Assembly (NCBI RefSeq): GCF_900188385.1
Contig: NZ_FZOI01000004.1
Coordinates: 124,001 to 188,000 of the forward strand
From: Azospirillum sp. RU38E
GTDB taxonomy: Bacteria > Pseudomonadota > Alphaproteobacteria > Azospirillales > Azospirillaceae
Direction of reading: 5' to 3'
Length of the DNA stretch: 64,000 nt
Shown here in pieces: positions 1 to 10,080 of the stretch. The translations under genes and the position numbers were made by a program. Under the pieces are notes generated by a model. That model saw only the letters and a program-made list of their open reading frames with translations, did no database searches and was not told the DNA's origin. The first letter of the stretch is position 1. Each line of letters opens with the position of its first letter.

Positions 1-240
1 TCGGTCAGCCATATCGTGCCGCTGCTGGTGGGTGATCCGGTGCTGTGCAAGCAGGCCAGCGACGATCTGCTGAACATCCACAATATCTATGTGCAGCCGA
101 TCAATTACCCGACCGTGCCGCGCGGGACGGAACGGCTGCGCCTGACGCCGACCCCCTATCATGATGATCGCAAGATGGATCAGCTGGTCGATGCCCTGCT
201 GAGCGTCTGGCGGAGCCTGGAATTGCAGCGGGCCGCATAA
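1..240 (+). CDS. hemA: 5-aminolevulinate synthase, C-terminal part
   Basis: This is the 3' end of an ALAS gene; the open frame runs in from the window edge (frame 1) and stops at TAA 238-240. The visible 79 residues include the conserved tail [15 protein letters not shown], then [19 protein letters not shown], which is characteristic of the PLP-dependent alpha-oxoamine synthase ALAS. The enzyme condenses glycine with succinyl-CoA, the first step of heme synthesis in alphaproteobacteria. hemB lies about 2.8 kb downstream on the same strand but is separated by other genes. A strong hairpin follows directly, so this is the end of the transcript. The catalytic lysine region lies outside the window. 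Confidence 0.95.
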   Translation, partial: SVSHIVPLLVGDPVLCKQASDDLLNIHNIYVQPINYPTVPRGTERLRLTPTPYHDDRKMDQLVDALLSVWRSLELQRAA

Positions 241-270
241 AAAATCACGAATTTGTAAACGATTTCTGAA

Positions 271-303
271 GGGCTGGGTGGCAAAGTCACCCAGCCCTCT
301 TCA
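271..303 (+). terminator. hemA terminator
   Basis: A perfect 10-bp stem, GGGCTGGGTG (271-280) with CACCCAGCCC (288-297), encloses a 7-nt loop and is followed by the T-rich TCTTCATTT. It lies 30 nt after the hemA stop codon. The T tract is weak, but stem quality and position fit an intrinsic terminator. Confidence 0.75.
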
Positions 304-394
304 TTTGCGCCTCACCTTCCGTGCATATGAGGGGCCTTGAAGGGTTACCCTGTCCGGAGTACAGGGAAGTGAATACGCGAAGAGGTGTGCAGCG

Positions 395-1162
395 ATGGCC
401 GAAGCCGATTTGGATGAACTGGTTGCCCAGTTGGAGTCAGAGTTCCAGGATTACATCCATGACCGGCTGCAGACGATCTATGGCTGCCTGGAAGTCCTGA
501 AACAGGGGCTGGTGACTGCCAATGAAACCTTGCGGGAATTGCGGCGTGAAACCCATTCCCTGAAGGGCGCCGGCTCCACCTTCGGCTATCCGATTGTCAG
601 CCTGATCGCCCAGCGTCTGGAAACCTATATTGCCGATCTGAAGGATCTGGACGAAAAGCAGATCGACCATATCCAGATTTTCGCCGACCGCATCGCGGAA
701 ATGGCGGAACTGCCGGAACAGCCCGATCTGGCCACCACCAACCAGATCATCCGCAAGCTGCCGACTCGCTTTGAATTCGACATCACCGATGTTGAGGTGC
801 AGGACGTCGAAATCATGCTGGTGACGCCCAACAAGCTGGTGGCGCGGCGGGCGGCGAACGAGCTGGCAGCCTGCGGCTTCCGCGTCAACATCGTCTCCGA
901 CCCGATCGAGGCCATTTCCATCGCCGTGCGGATGCCGCCGGATATGGTGATCGCCTCGGCGGTGATGGATGGGCTGGGCGGCATTGATCTGCTGCGCGGC
1001 CTGCGCGCCATGTCGGTAACCGAGCATGTGCCGGTCGCCCTGATGACCAGCATGGGGGCCGATCAGTTGCGTGGCGTGCCGCCCAACACGGCCGTCGTAC
1101 ATCTGGGCCCCAGCTTCCAGGATGATATTGCCAGCGCGATTACCCGCTTCAATCTGGGATGA
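395..1162 (+). CDS. Hpt-domain protein with degenerate receiver
   Basis: 255 residues. Residues 1 to about 110 look like a histidine phosphotransfer (Hpt) domain, with the signature THSLKGAGSTFGY and candidate phospho-acceptor His54. Residues about 130-255 have the order of a CheY-like receiver, but every catalytic position is changed. The first acidic cluster reads VTPNK, the phospho-Asp position reads VIASAVMDG with Ser in place of Asp, and the Lys before the last helix is replaced in VVHLGPSF. I infer a phosphorelay intermediate whose receiver-like half is a protein interaction module. It stands alone between hemA and an exoD-like gene, so its kinase partner is unknown. Start ATG 395 has a GAGGTG-like ribosome site. 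Confidence 0.8.
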   Translation: MAEADLDELVAQLESEFQDYIHDRLQTIYGCLEVLKQGLVTANETLRELRRETHSLKGAGSTFGYPIVSLIAQRLETYIADLKDLDEKQIDHIQIFADRIAEMAELPEQPDLATTNQIIRKLPTRFEFDITDVEVQDVEIMLVTPNKLVARRAANELAACGFRVNIVSDPIEAISIAVRMPPDMVIASAVMDGLGGIDLLRGLRAMSVTEHVPVALMTSMGADQLRGVPPNTAVVHLGPSFQDDIASAITRFNLG

Positions 1163-1236
1163 TGATCCCCATATAGGCGTTATCAGGTGATCGGCGCCGA
1201 CAGGGCCAATCATAAACCGGTAACCGGGGATCGTTA

Positions 1237-1953
1237 ATGTCGGGGGGAAGCGGTCGCATGGCGGCCGGGAACACAGGGCCGAACGTGGATACACAGATTC
1301 CCCCCGATCATGTCAGCCTGCCCGCCCTTGTGCCGGGCGACGCGGAAAAGCCCCGCCGCACCACCGATATCCTGTTCGATGCCGTGCGGAACGGCAGCCA
1401 TGAGCGGATCAGCATCGGGGAACTGGTGGATGGCTTAGGTGAACGGGCTTTCGGCATTCTGCTGTTGCTGTTTGCCCTGCCGACGATCCTGCCAGCCCCG
1501 CCCGGCCTGTCAGCCATCACCGGCCTGCCGATTCTGCTGTTTTCCGTACAGATGATCCTAGGCAGCCCGCATCCCTGGATGCCCGGCTTCCTGCGCCGCC
1601 GCAGCTTTTTGCGCAGCGATCTGTTGAGCGTGCTGGAAAAAGCGGAACCCTATCTGCGCTGGATCGAGAAATTCTCCCGCCCCCGGATGATCCATCTGAC
1701 AGAGGGCGGGCTGGAGCGAATCGCCGGATTCGTGATCTTTTTCCTTTCCGTTGTGCTGATCCTGCCGATTCCACTGGGGAACATCTTTCCATCCATCGCC
1801 ATCGGGCTGATGGCGCTGGCCCAGATGGAACGCGATGGTGCCACCATGATTGCCGGCTACATCATGTCTGTCATCGCCACAATCATCGCCGCCGGTTCGG
1901 TCGCCATCGTCCTGAAAAGCATCCTGTTTGCCGTTCATTGGCTGTTCGGCTGA
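1237..1953 (+). CDS. ExoD-family membrane protein
   Basis: 238 residues. After a polar N-terminus (1 to about 60) come a conserved segment around residue 70 (LGERAFGILLLLFALPTIL), a second hydrophobic block near 165-195 (FVIFFLSVVLILPIPLGN) and a C-terminal membrane segment (about 205-232). This layout and the PTILPAPPG and PIPLGN turns match ExoD, first described in Sinorhizobium for exopolysaccharide synthesis and alkali tolerance; the biochemical role is not known. Another start, ATG 1258, has a better-placed GGGGGAAG ribosome site, so the true N-terminus may be seven residues shorter. The gene stands singly between unrelated genes. Confidence 0.8.
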   Translation: MSGGSGRMAAGNTGPNVDTQIPPDHVSLPALVPGDAEKPRRTTDILFDAVRNGSHERISIGELVDGLGERAFGILLLLFALPTILPAPPGLSAITGLPILLFSVQMILGSPHPWMPGFLRRRSFLRSDLLSVLEKAEPYLRWIEKFSRPRMIHLTEGGLERIAGFVIFFLSVVLILPIPLGNIFPSIAIGLMALAQMERDGATMIAGYIMSVIATIIAAGSVAIVLKSILFAVHWLFG

Positions 1954-2026
1954 TACTGGAACCCCTTATCAGCCCTGGGCGTTACCTTCCTGCCCTCCCC
2001 CCGGGGTAACGCGAAACGGATGATCC

Positions 2027-2968
2027 ATGCGGCTTGCCATTGTCATGAACAGCCAGGCCGGTTCCCTGTTGCAGCGGGAACCGTCTGAGGTGATCGACCA
2101 GGTGACAACGGCCTTCACCGCCGCCGGGCATCAGGTGGATTGCGTCTGTGTTCCCGGTGCAGCAGTCGGTGCCGCGATGGAGAAAGCCGCCCGCTTGGGG
2201 GCGGACATGCTGGTGGTGGGTGGTGGCGACGGCACCATCAAGACCGGGGCGGAAATCGCCCTGCGTCATGGCATCGCCTTCGGCCTGCTGCCGCTGGGCA
2301 CTATGAACCTGCTGGCCCGCGACCTGTGCATCCCGCTGGAGCTGGAAGGCGCCCTGGCGGCCCTGGCGCAGGGTGTGGTGAGGCCGATCGATGTTGCTTA
2401 TATCAACGACACTCCCTTCCTCAACAATGCGGTGATCGGGCTCTATGCCCGCATGGTGCATGAGCGGGAAAAGCTGCGCCAGCGCCGGGGCTGGCGCAAA
2501 TGGCCAGCCATGGGCTGGGCCCTGGTAAAGACCATCGCCAGCAACCCGCGCCTGACCGTCACCCTGGCGCTGGCCGATGGCACCACAAGGCAGGTGGATA
2601 CCCATATGGTGGCCATCGCCAACAATGCCTATGAGGAAGGCTATGGCCCGGTGCCGCACCGGGAGCGGCTGGATGATGGCCGCCTCTCCCTCTATATCGG
2701 CAAGCACCGCACCCGCTGGGGGCTGGTGCAACTGTTTCTGCGCGCCCTGCTGTCAAAATGGAAGAACGACCCGGAACTGGAGGTGCATCACGTCACCGCC
2801 GCCACCGTGCATTCCCGTCACCGGCATCTGCGGGTGGCCATTGATGGCGAGCTGGAGCGCCGCCGCACGCCCCTGCGTTTTCGGATCGAGCCAGGGCAGT
2901 TGCGGGTTTGGCACCCAGTCGGGGCGGAGACCGTGCGGGAAGGTGCGGCAAGTCAGCGCGCGGGTTGA
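2027..2968 (+). CDS. Diacylglycerol kinase-family lipid kinase
   Basis: 313 residues. The N-terminal half holds the DAGK catalytic domain with the nucleotide loop VVGGGDGTIKT (GGGDGT at residues 65-70) and the motif GLLPLGTMNLLARDL, typical of YegS/BmrU/LCB5-type kinases that phosphorylate diacylglycerol or other lipid alcohols. The C-terminal half, ending near VAIDGELERRRTPLRFRIEPG, is the usual beta-rich lobe. There is no signal peptide or membrane segment, as expected for a cytoplasmic, membrane-associated enzyme. The lipid substrate cannot be read from sequence. It lies between the ExoD-like gene and hemB, apparently as an independent gene. Confidence 0.85.
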   Translation: MRLAIVMNSQAGSLLQREPSEVIDQVTTAFTAAGHQVDCVCVPGAAVGAAMEKAARLGADMLVVGGGDGTIKTGAEIALRHGIAFGLLPLGTMNLLARDLCIPLELEGALAALAQGVVRPIDVAYINDTPFLNNAVIGLYARMVHEREKLRQRRGWRKWPAMGWALVKTIASNPRLTVTLALADGTTRQVDTHMVAIANNAYEEGYGPVPHRERLDDGRLSLYIGKHRTRWGLVQLFLRALLSKWKNDPELEVHHVTAATVHSRHRHLRVAIDGELERRRTPLRFRIEPGQLRVWHPVGAETVREGAASQRAG

Positions 2969-2990
2969 TGCCGGCGGGGCCGGGGCGTAG

Positions 2991-4034
<1,044 letters not shown>

Positions 4035-4040
4035 TCAATC

Positions 4041-4074
4041 ACCGGCGGCGGAGGCCAACGCCCCCGCCGCCGGT
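4041..4074. terminator. Convergent hairpin between hemB and monooxygenase
   Basis: A perfect 11-bp GC stem (4041-4051 with 4064-4074) and a 12-nt loop sit between the stop codons of two convergent genes. There is no T run on either side, so efficiency is uncertain. Confidence 0.55.
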
Positions 4075-4081
4075 CAATTGT

Positions 4082-5047
4082 TCAGATGAAATCGCTGCCC
4101 TTGGCGGCAGCAGCGCGATATTCCGCCAGCATCCGCGCCACCAGTTCCGCCACGCTGGGCGCATCATGGATGGTGCCGATGCCCTGGCCGGCGGACCAGA
4201 TATCCTTCCAGGCCTTCTTCTTCGACCAATCCTCAATCGATAGGTTGGGATCGGCCTGCCCGCCGCTGATCGCCTTCGGGTCCAGGCCGTTGGCGGCGAT
4301 GCTGGGCCCCAAATAATTGCCGGGAATGCCGCTGAACATCGGCGTGTAGACGATGTCTGCTGCGGAACCGTCGATCAGCATCTGCTTATAACCATCGGAG
4401 GCATTGGCCTCCGCTGTGGCGATGAAGCGGGTGCCGATATAGGCGAAATCCGCCCCCATCACCTCCGCCGCCCGCACCGAGGCACCGGATGACATGGCCC
4501 CGGCCAGCACCACCGGCCCGTCAAAGAATTCCCGCACCTCGCTCAACAGGGCGAAGGGCGACAAGGTACCGGCATGGCCGCCGGCCCCGGCGGCCACCAG
4601 AATCAGGCCATCAACACCCACTTCCAGCGCCTTCCTGGCGTGGCGAATGTTGGTGACGTCATGGAAAACCAGTCCACCATAGGAATGTACCGCCTCCACA
4701 ATCCCGGTGGGCGCCCCAACGGAAGTGATGATCAGCGGCACCTTGTGCTTGACCATCAGTTCCACATCTTCCCGCAGCCGGGTGTTGGACTTGTGGACGA
4801 TCAGGTTCACGCCGAACGGGGCCACCGGCTGACCGGGGTTGGCCGCCGCGTGATCGGCCAAGTCCGCCGTGATGCGGCCCAGCCATTCATCCAGCTGCCC
4901 CGGCTGGCGGGCATTCAGGCTGGGGAAGGTGCCGACAATGCCGGCCTTGCACTCCGCCAACACCAGCTCCGGATAGCTGACGATGAACATCGGCGAGGCG
5001 ATGACGGGCAGCGACAGCTTCCCCTTGAACAGGCTGGGCACGGACAT
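4082..5047 (-). CDS. Nitronate monooxygenase (FMN TIM barrel)
   Basis: 321 residues. The fold and motifs are those of the 2-nitropropane dioxygenase/nitronate monooxygenase family: LPVIASPMFIVSYPELV at the N-terminus, PFGVNLIVHKSN, ITSVGAPTG, AAGAGGHAG and the FMN-phosphate region GAMSSGASVRAAEVMGADFAYIGTRF. Members oxidise alkyl nitronates, or in some cases act as FMN-dependent enoyl reductases; the substrate cannot be decided here. Length is typical for the bacterial class. It is a single gene on the minus strand, convergent with hemB and facing away from the toxin-antitoxin pair. Confidence 0.88.
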   Translation of the reverse strand: MSVPSLFKGKLSLPVIASPMFIVSYPELVLAECKAGIVGTFPSLNARQPGQLDEWLGRITADLADHAAANPGQPVAPFGVNLIVHKSNTRLREDVELMVKHKVPLIITSVGAPTGIVEAVHSYGGLVFHDVTNIRHARKALEVGVDGLILVAAGAGGHAGTLSPFALLSEVREFFDGPVVLAGAMSSGASVRAAEVMGADFAYIGTRFIATAEANASDGYKQMLIDGSAADIVYTPMFSGIPGNYLGPSIAANGLDPKAISGGQADPNLSIEDWSKKKAWKDIWSAGQGIGTIHDAPSVAELVARMLAEYRAAAAKGSDFI

Positions 5048-5154
5048 TGGCGGGCTCTCCCTTATTGGTTATCTGATGGACGGCATTTTAGCACGCTCGT
5101 TCGCATCGTGCCAGAAAGGGGGCGGGGCTTGTCAAGCGCGGCGGCTTGGCATCT

Positions 5155-5418
5155 TCACCGCTCCTGCGCGCCATGCCAGATGCGCAGGATGCGGACGGCA
5201 TCCCCGGTCAGCTCATAAACCAGCACATAGGGCGGAACGACAGTCAGTTCCCGCAACCCATCAGGCCGCGGCCGCCCCCGGCGGGGGAAAGTGGCAAGGC
5301 TGTTGCCGGCGGCATAAAGCGAACGCACGACACGGGCAGCGGCAAAAGGATTATACTGGGCAATATAGCCAGCATGGCCCGCGATATCGGCCAGCGCCGT
5401 CTCAGACCATTCCACCAT
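5155..5418 (-). CDS. RelE/ParE-family toxin
   Basis: 87 residues with the ParE/RelE layout. The N-terminus has VEWSETALADIAGHAGYIAQYNP, the middle LATFPRRGRPRPDGLREL, and the last strands contain YVLVYELTGDAVRILRIWHG. The RxxR-and-WHG ending is usual for ParE toxins, which poison gyrase or, for RelE types, cleave mRNA; which applies here is not visible. The partner antitoxin lies immediately upstream (5 nt gap), the canonical antitoxin-first order, so the two are expected to be co-transcribed and autoregulated. Confidence 0.85.
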   Translation of the reverse strand: MVEWSETALADIAGHAGYIAQYNPFAAARVVRSLYAAGNSLATFPRRGRPRPDGLRELTVVPPYVLVYELTGDAVRILRIWHGAQER

Positions 5419-5423
5419 GGAGG

Positions 5424-5615
5424 CTATTTGCCAGAAAGTGGCGGGGGTGGGCGTTCCGCTCCGGTTTCAATGGCGGTCGCCAGTTTCAGCAACCACGCCG
5501 CCACCACCTCATGCGGCACGGTGCGTCCGGCGTCAAAATCGGCGCGCGCTTCGGCGATGGCGCTTGCAAAGCGCTCTTCATCCACCCAGTCGAAGATCGA
5601 TTTTTGTTCAGCCAT
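5424..5615 (-). CDS. ParD/RelB-like antitoxin
   Basis: About 63 residues starting MAEQKSIFDWVDEERF and containing ARADFDAGRTVPHEVVAAWL, a pattern common to short antitoxins paired with ParE/RelE toxins. I placed the start at ATG 5615 because residues further upstream do not resemble the family; the Shine-Dalgarno is weak. It would bind and neutralise the toxin encoded 5 nt downstream and probably represses the shared promoter. The acidic tail ends in a proline run (RPPPPLSGK). Confidence 0.75.
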   Translation of the reverse strand: MAEQKSIFDWVDEERFASAIAEARADFDAGRTVPHEVVAAWLLKLATAIETGAERPPPPLSGK

Positions 5616-5804
5616 TTTGTGATGATCGCAGTTTTTTTCACTCCACACAACAGGCTCCGGCCGGGGTGCCGTTAACCACCCAACGGCCAGCACCTGCGCA
5701 ATTTTCTCGCATCTTCACCCCTGGTGTGCGCAGCTTTCGGTCGCTACCATGCCCGCAATCCTTCCCGCCCAATGGGATGCGAGCATAATGAGGAGAGTGA
5801 CGTA

Positions 5805-8078
5805 ATGGCCGGTATCGAGAAGCGCATCACCGAGGAAGAGGCCCTGTTGCTGCATAGCAGCGGCCGGCCCGGCAAACTGGAGGTGACGCCGACCAAGCCG
5901 ATGGCAACGCAGCGCGATCTGTCGCTGGCTTATTCCCCCGGCGTGGCGACGCCCTGTCTGCGAATCCATGAAGATCCCAGCCTGGCCTATGATTACACGG
6001 CCAAGGGTAATCTGGTGGCCGTCATCTCCAACGGCACCGCCGTTCTGGGCCTGGGCGACCTGGGGGCGCTGGCCTCCAAGCCGGTGATGGAAGGCAAGGC
6101 GGTGCTGTTCAAGCGCTTCGCCGATGTGGATGGCATCGACCTGGAGGTCGATACCCGCGACGTAGACCAGTTCATCAATGCGGTGCGCTATCTCGGCCCC
6201 AGCTTTGGCGGCATCAATCTGGAAGATATCAAGGCACCTGACTGTTTCATCATTGAACAGCGCCTGCGGGAGCTGATGGATATTCCCGTCTTCCATGATG
6301 ATCAGCATGGTACCGCCATCATCGCCGCCGCCGGCCTGTTCAACGCCGTGGAAATGACCGGCCGCCGGATTGAAGATACCCGTCTGGTGATCAACGGTGC
6401 CGGTGCCGCCGCCATCGCCTGCGCCGAACTGTTCAAGGCCATGGGCCTGCCGCCCGGCAACATCACCCTGTGCGACACCAAAGGCGTGGTCTGGAAAGGC
6501 CGCACCGAGGGTATGAACCAGTGGAAATCGGCCCATGCCGTGGTGACGGATGCCCGCACCCTGGCCGATGCGCTGCAAGGTGCCGATGTGTTTGTCGGCC
6601 TGTCGGCCAAGGGTGCCGTGACGCCCGCCATGGTGAAATCCATGGCCCCCAACCCGATCATCTTCGCGCTGGCCAATCCCGATCCGGAAATCACCCCGGA
6701 AGAGGTGGCATCCGTGCGCGATGATGCCATCGTCGCCACCGGCCGCTCGGATTATCCCAATCAGGTCAATAATGTCCTGGGCTTCCCCTACATCTTCCGC
6801 GGCGCGCTGGATGTGCGGGCCAGCACCATCAATGACGCGATGAAGGTCGCCGCCGCCAAGGCGCTGGCAGCCCTGGCGCGCGAGGATGTGCCGGATGAGG
6901 TGGATGCCGCCTATGCCGGCCGCCGCCTGCGCTATGGCCCGGAATATATCATCCCGGTGCCGTTCGACCCGCGCCTGATCGTCACTGTGCCCGCCGCCGT
7001 GGCCCAGGCGGCGATGGACACGGGCGTGGCCCGCAAGCCCATCGTCGATATGGATGAATATCGCCGCGCCCTGCGCCTGCGCCTGGACCCCACGGCCGAC
7101 AGTCTGCAGATCATTTCCGAGCGGGTGCGCAACAATCCCAAGCGCGTCGTCTTCGCCGAAGGGGAAGAGGAACGCACCATCCGCGCCGCCATCGCCTTCC
7201 GGTCGGGGCGCTATGGCACACCCATCTTGGTGGGGCGTGAACATGTGATCCAGGAAAAGCTGGTGAGCCTGGGGATGGCGGGAATCGAGCCGCTGGAAAT
7301 CCAGAACTCGACCTTCGGCCAGCCGACCAATGAACGCTATACCGAGTTCCTCTATCGCCGCCTGCAGCGGCGTGGCCATCTGCACCGCGACGTGCAGCGC
7401 ATGGTCAACCAGAACCGCAATGTCTTTGCCGCCTGCATGGTGGCCACGGGCGAAGCGGATGCCATGGTCACCGGCCTGACCCGCAGCTTCTCCGTCAGTT
7501 TTGAGGATATTGAGCGGGTGATCGATCCGGAGCCCGATCATATCGTCTTCGGCCTGTCGGTGCTGGCCACCCGTCAGCGCACCGTGTTCATCTCCGACAC
7601 CACGGTGCATGAACGGCCCACGCCGGAACAGCTGGCCGATATCGCCATCCAGTCGGCCCGCATGGCCCGGCAGATGGGGCATGAACCGCGTGTCGCCTTC
7701 CTCTCCTTCAGCAATTTCGGCCAGCCGATGCGGGCGCGTGCTGCCCATGTGCGGGAAGCCGTGGCCCTGATGGATGGGCGCAGTGTCGATTTCGAATATG
7801 ATGGTGAAATGTCGGCCGACGTGGCGTTGGATTATGACCTGATGAAGCGGCTTTACCCGTTCTGCCGCCTGTCGGGTCCGGCCAATGTGCTGATCATGCC
7901 GGCCCTGCACGCCGCCAATATCGGCGCCAAGCTGCTGCATAAGTTCGGCGGTGGCACGCTGATCGGCCCGCTGCTGATCGGCATGGATAAGCCGGTGCAG
8001 GTGGTGCAGATGGGCGCCAATGCCAGTGACCTGACCACCGCCGCCGTGATGGCGGCGCATGATGCGCTGGTGCGGTAA
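5805..8078 (+). CDS. maeB: NADP-dependent malic enzyme, MaeB type
   Basis: 757 residues from ATG 5805, chosen because AGGAG (5791-5795) is well spaced and [20 protein letters not shown] is the usual N-terminus; an in-frame ATG at 5724 lacks a ribosome site. Residues 1 to about 165 are the malic domain ([14 protein letters not shown]). Residues about 165-425 are the NAD(P)-binding domain ([17 protein letters not shown]). Residues about 430-757 are a phosphotransacetylase-like domain ([15 protein letters not shown] through [20 protein letters not shown]), typical of the large MaeB form and thought to be regulatory. It converts malate to pyruvate plus CO2 and NADPH. It stands between the toxin-antitoxin pair and phoR. 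Confidence 0.94.
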   Translation: MAGIEKRITEEEALLLHSSGRPGKLEVTPTKPMATQRDLSLAYSPGVATPCLRIHEDPSLAYDYTAKGNLVAVISNGTAVLGLGDLGALASKPVMEGKAVLFKRFADVDGIDLEVDTRDVDQFINAVRYLGPSFGGINLEDIKAPDCFIIEQRLRELMDIPVFHDDQHGTAIIAAAGLFNAVEMTGRRIEDTRLVINGAGAAAIACAELFKAMGLPPGNITLCDTKGVVWKGRTEGMNQWKSAHAVVTDARTLADALQGADVFVGLSAKGAVTPAMVKSMAPNPIIFALANPDPEITPEEVASVRDDAIVATGRSDYPNQVNNVLGFPYIFRGALDVRASTINDAMKVAAAKALAALAREDVPDEVDAAYAGRRLRYGPEYIIPVPFDPRLIVTVPAAVAQAAMDTGVARKPIVDMDEYRRALRLRLDPTADSLQIISERVRNNPKRVVFAEGEEERTIRAAIAFRSGRYGTPILVGREHVIQEKLVSLGMAGIEPLEIQNSTFGQPTNERYTEFLYRRLQRRGHLHRDVQRMVNQNRNVFAACMVATGEADAMVTGLTRSFSVSFEDIERVIDPEPDHIVFGLSVLATRQRTVFISDTTVHERPTPEQLADIAIQSARMARQMGHEPRVAFLSFSNFGQPMRARAAHVREAVALMDGRSVDFEYDGEMSADVALDYDLMKRLYPFCRLSGPANVLIMPALHAANIGAKLLHKFGGGTLIGPLLIGMDKPVQVVQMGANASDLTTAAVMAAHDALVR

Positions 8079-8100
8079 AGCGTGGCCCCATATTAAGTTT

Positions 8101-8118
8101 CTGTGATCCCACTGACGG
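8101..8118 (+). promoter_or_regulatory. Weak Pho-box-like site upstream of phoR
   Basis: CTGTGAT-CCCA-CTGACGG lies about 80 nt before the phoR start. Against the Pho consensus (two CTGTCAY heptamers with a 4-nt spacer) it matches 6/7 and 4/7. It is followed by a short hairpin (CGGAGGA 8126-8132 with TCCTCCG 8140-8146). PhoB control of phoR is plausible, but the second half-site is poor. Confidence 0.25.
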
Positions 8119-8200
8119 GCCGGGGCGGAGGATGCTATGTCCTCCGATCCCACCCGCCAGCGGGTGAACAAGAACAACGGGTCTGAACGGGCGGTTTAAT

Positions 8201-9664
8201 GTGGTGAAGGGTTGGCAACTGGTCCGTCCTGTGCGGTTCACGATCATCGGCCTGTTGCTGGCCGCCCCGACTGTCATCGCGGCCATCGCCTTGATCTTTG
8301 CGGGCGCTCTGCCGCCGTTGGCCGGCGCCGGCATCATCCTGTTTGTCACAGCCGCTGCCCTGGTTATCCTGCGGCTGATTTACCGGGATACCAACCGTCT
8401 GGTTCATTATGCTGATGCGTTGGGTGAGGCAAAAAAACCCGTTGCCACCCCTGCATTCGATTCCATCTCCGCCATTGCCATTGCCGGGGCGCTGGCCCGT
8501 TCGCACCAGCAATGGCTGGATCGGGATGGCGCCGATGCCGGCCGCGCGGCAGCGGCCGAGGCAGTGCTGGAAACCCTGCATGACCCGCTGATCCTGCTGT
8601 CTGGCGAACGTGATGTGCTGCGCGCCAACCAGGCCGCCCGCGCCTTGTTCGGCGAACGGATGGTGGGGCGCGATCTGGCCGGCAGCGTGCGCAACCCCAC
8701 CCTGCTGGAGGCGGTGGACGCCGTGCTGGGTGGCGGGGCCTCCCGTACTGTGGAAATCCTGCTGCCAGTACCGGTGGAACGCACCCTGCAGGCGCGGGTG
8801 AAACCGTTCCAGCCGCTGGGCAGCGCCGGCCCCCGCCAGGTGCTGCTGACCCTGCATGACATCACGCTGCTGAAACGGTCAGAACAGATGCGGGCCGATT
8901 TCGTCGCCAATGCCAGCCACGAATTGCGCACCCCGCTGGCCGCCTTGATCGGCTTCATCGAAACCCTGCGCGGCCCAGCCAAGGATGACCGCGACGCCCA
9001 TGAACGGTTCCTGGGCATCATGTTTGACCAGTCCAACCGCATGTCGCGGCTGGTCAATGACCTGCTCTCCCTCTCCCGGATTGAGATGGACGAGCATACG
9101 CCGCCGACCGCTGAGGTGGATGTGGCCAAGATCGTGCGCAATCTGACCGCCACGCTGGAATTACGCGCAGCAGCCCGCAAGGTGAAGTTGCGGATCGAAG
9201 GCCCCCCCGCCCTGCCCCCGGTGATCGGGGACGAAGATCAACTGTCCCAGGTGTTCCAGAACCTGATCGACAATGCCATCAAATATGGCAAGGAGCAGAC
9301 GGAGGTGACCGTCAATCTGTCGATTAATGATCCCAACAATGCCGGCACCGGCATGGGCAGCAATGCCGCCCTGGCCGGGCGCATCACCCGGGGGCCGGCC
9401 ATCTGCGTGGCGGTGACCGACCGGGGCGAAGGCATCGCCCGCACCCACCTGCCCCGGCTGACAGAGCGCTTCTACCGCGTCGATCCTGCCCGCTCCCGCG
9501 CCCTGGGCGGCACCGGGCTGGGGCTGGCCATCGTCAAACATATCGTCAACCGCCATCGCGGTCGGCTGATCATCGACAGCGAGGTTGGCAAAGGCAGCAC
9601 CTTCACCGTGCTGCTGCCGGCGGTGAAGGTTGCGGCTGAAGATGATGTGAAGAAGGCGGGATAA
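8201..9664 (+). CDS. phoR: Phosphate regulon sensor kinase PhoR
   Basis: 487 residues. Two membrane helices at the N-terminus (about residues 9-29 and 33-53) form a hairpin with almost no periplasmic loop, as in PhoR. A PAS-like segment follows (about 115-225), then the DHp motif FVANASHELRTPLAALIGF with phospho-acceptor His240, and a HATPase domain with DNAIKYG, VTDRGEGIA and GGTGLGLAIVKHIVNRHRG. With PhoB it senses phosphate sufficiency through the Pst transporter and PhoU. The only available starts are adjacent GTG codons at 8201 and 8204, because an in-frame stop lies at 8165-8167. It is unusually separated from phoB, which is on the opposite strand beyond a DUF2177 gene. Confidence 0.92.
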   Translation: MVKGWQLVRPVRFTIIGLLLAAPTVIAAIALIFAGALPPLAGAGIILFVTAAALVILRLIYRDTNRLVHYADALGEAKKPVATPAFDSISAIAIAGALARSHQQWLDRDGADAGRAAAAEAVLETLHDPLILLSGERDVLRANQAARALFGERMVGRDLAGSVRNPTLLEAVDAVLGGGASRTVEILLPVPVERTLQARVKPFQPLGSAGPRQVLLTLHDITLLKRSEQMRADFVANASHELRTPLAALIGFIETLRGPAKDDRDAHERFLGIMFDQSNRMSRLVNDLLSLSRIEMDEHTPPTAEVDVAKIVRNLTATLELRAAARKVKLRIEGPPALPPVIGDEDQLSQVFQNLIDNAIKYGKEQTEVTVNLSINDPNNAGTGMGSNAALAGRITRGPAICVAVTDRGEGIARTHLPRLTERFYRVDPARSRALGGTGLGLAIVKHIVNRHRGRLIIDSEVGKGSTFTVLLPAVKVAAEDDVKKAG

Positions 9665-9678
9665 ACCCCTTCCCTCCC

Positions 9679-10080
9679 CTACCCCAGCCACCGCGCCGCG
9701 AGATAACCTGCCGCCGCTGTCGTGGCGGAAACAGCGGTCCCCCAGGCCATATCCACCAGGGACACGGTCCAGGGCCATCCCCGGATGGTGGCAAGGTTGG
9801 TGATGTCATAGGTGCCATAGGCCAGCAGACCCAGCAGCGCCCCATAAAGGGCTGCCTGCCAAACGCCACCCTCGCGCAGCGCCGGCAGCACGGCAAAGAA
9901 TACGATGCCAGCGACATAGGCCAGATAGAACAAGGCGGCGATGCCCAATTGTGGCGGGTCACGCAACAGATCACCTAACTGGCGGGCATAAAAATCGCGG
10001 GCCAGATGGCCCAGCCAGAGATAATCCAACGCCAGGAACAGCAGCAAACCACCGCCATAGGCAGCCAGAACAGGTTTCAT
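9679..10080 (-). CDS. DUF2177 family membrane protein
   Basis: 133 residues with four predicted membrane helices (about 5-22, 45-68, 75-92 and 108-128). Conserved features of DUF2177 are visible: LDYLWLGHLARDFY, the aromatic-glycine pattern YLAYVAGIVFF, and the end of helix 3, GTYDITNLATIRGWPW. Function is unknown. It lies between the converging phoR and phoB transcription units. Its ATG directly follows the T run of the hairpin that should end the phoB transcript, so expression either needs readthrough of that hairpin or a promoter inside it. Confidence 0.85.
   Translation of the reverse strand: MKPVLAAYGGGLLLFLALDYLWLGHLARDFYARQLGDLLRDPPQLGIAALFYLAYVAGIVFFAVLPALREGGVWQAALYGALLGLLAYGTYDITNLATIRGWPWTVSLVDMAWGTAVSATTAAAGYLAARWLG

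Noticed and set aside
5715-8177. A very long open frame (over 800 codons) antisense to the malic enzyme gene
   Set aside because: It mirrors the GC-rich codons of maeB, its translation is a His/Gly/Gln-rich low-complexity protein, and maeB itself is unmistakable. Similar antisense frames over rpoD, the ligase region and the hybrid kinase were rejected for the same reason.
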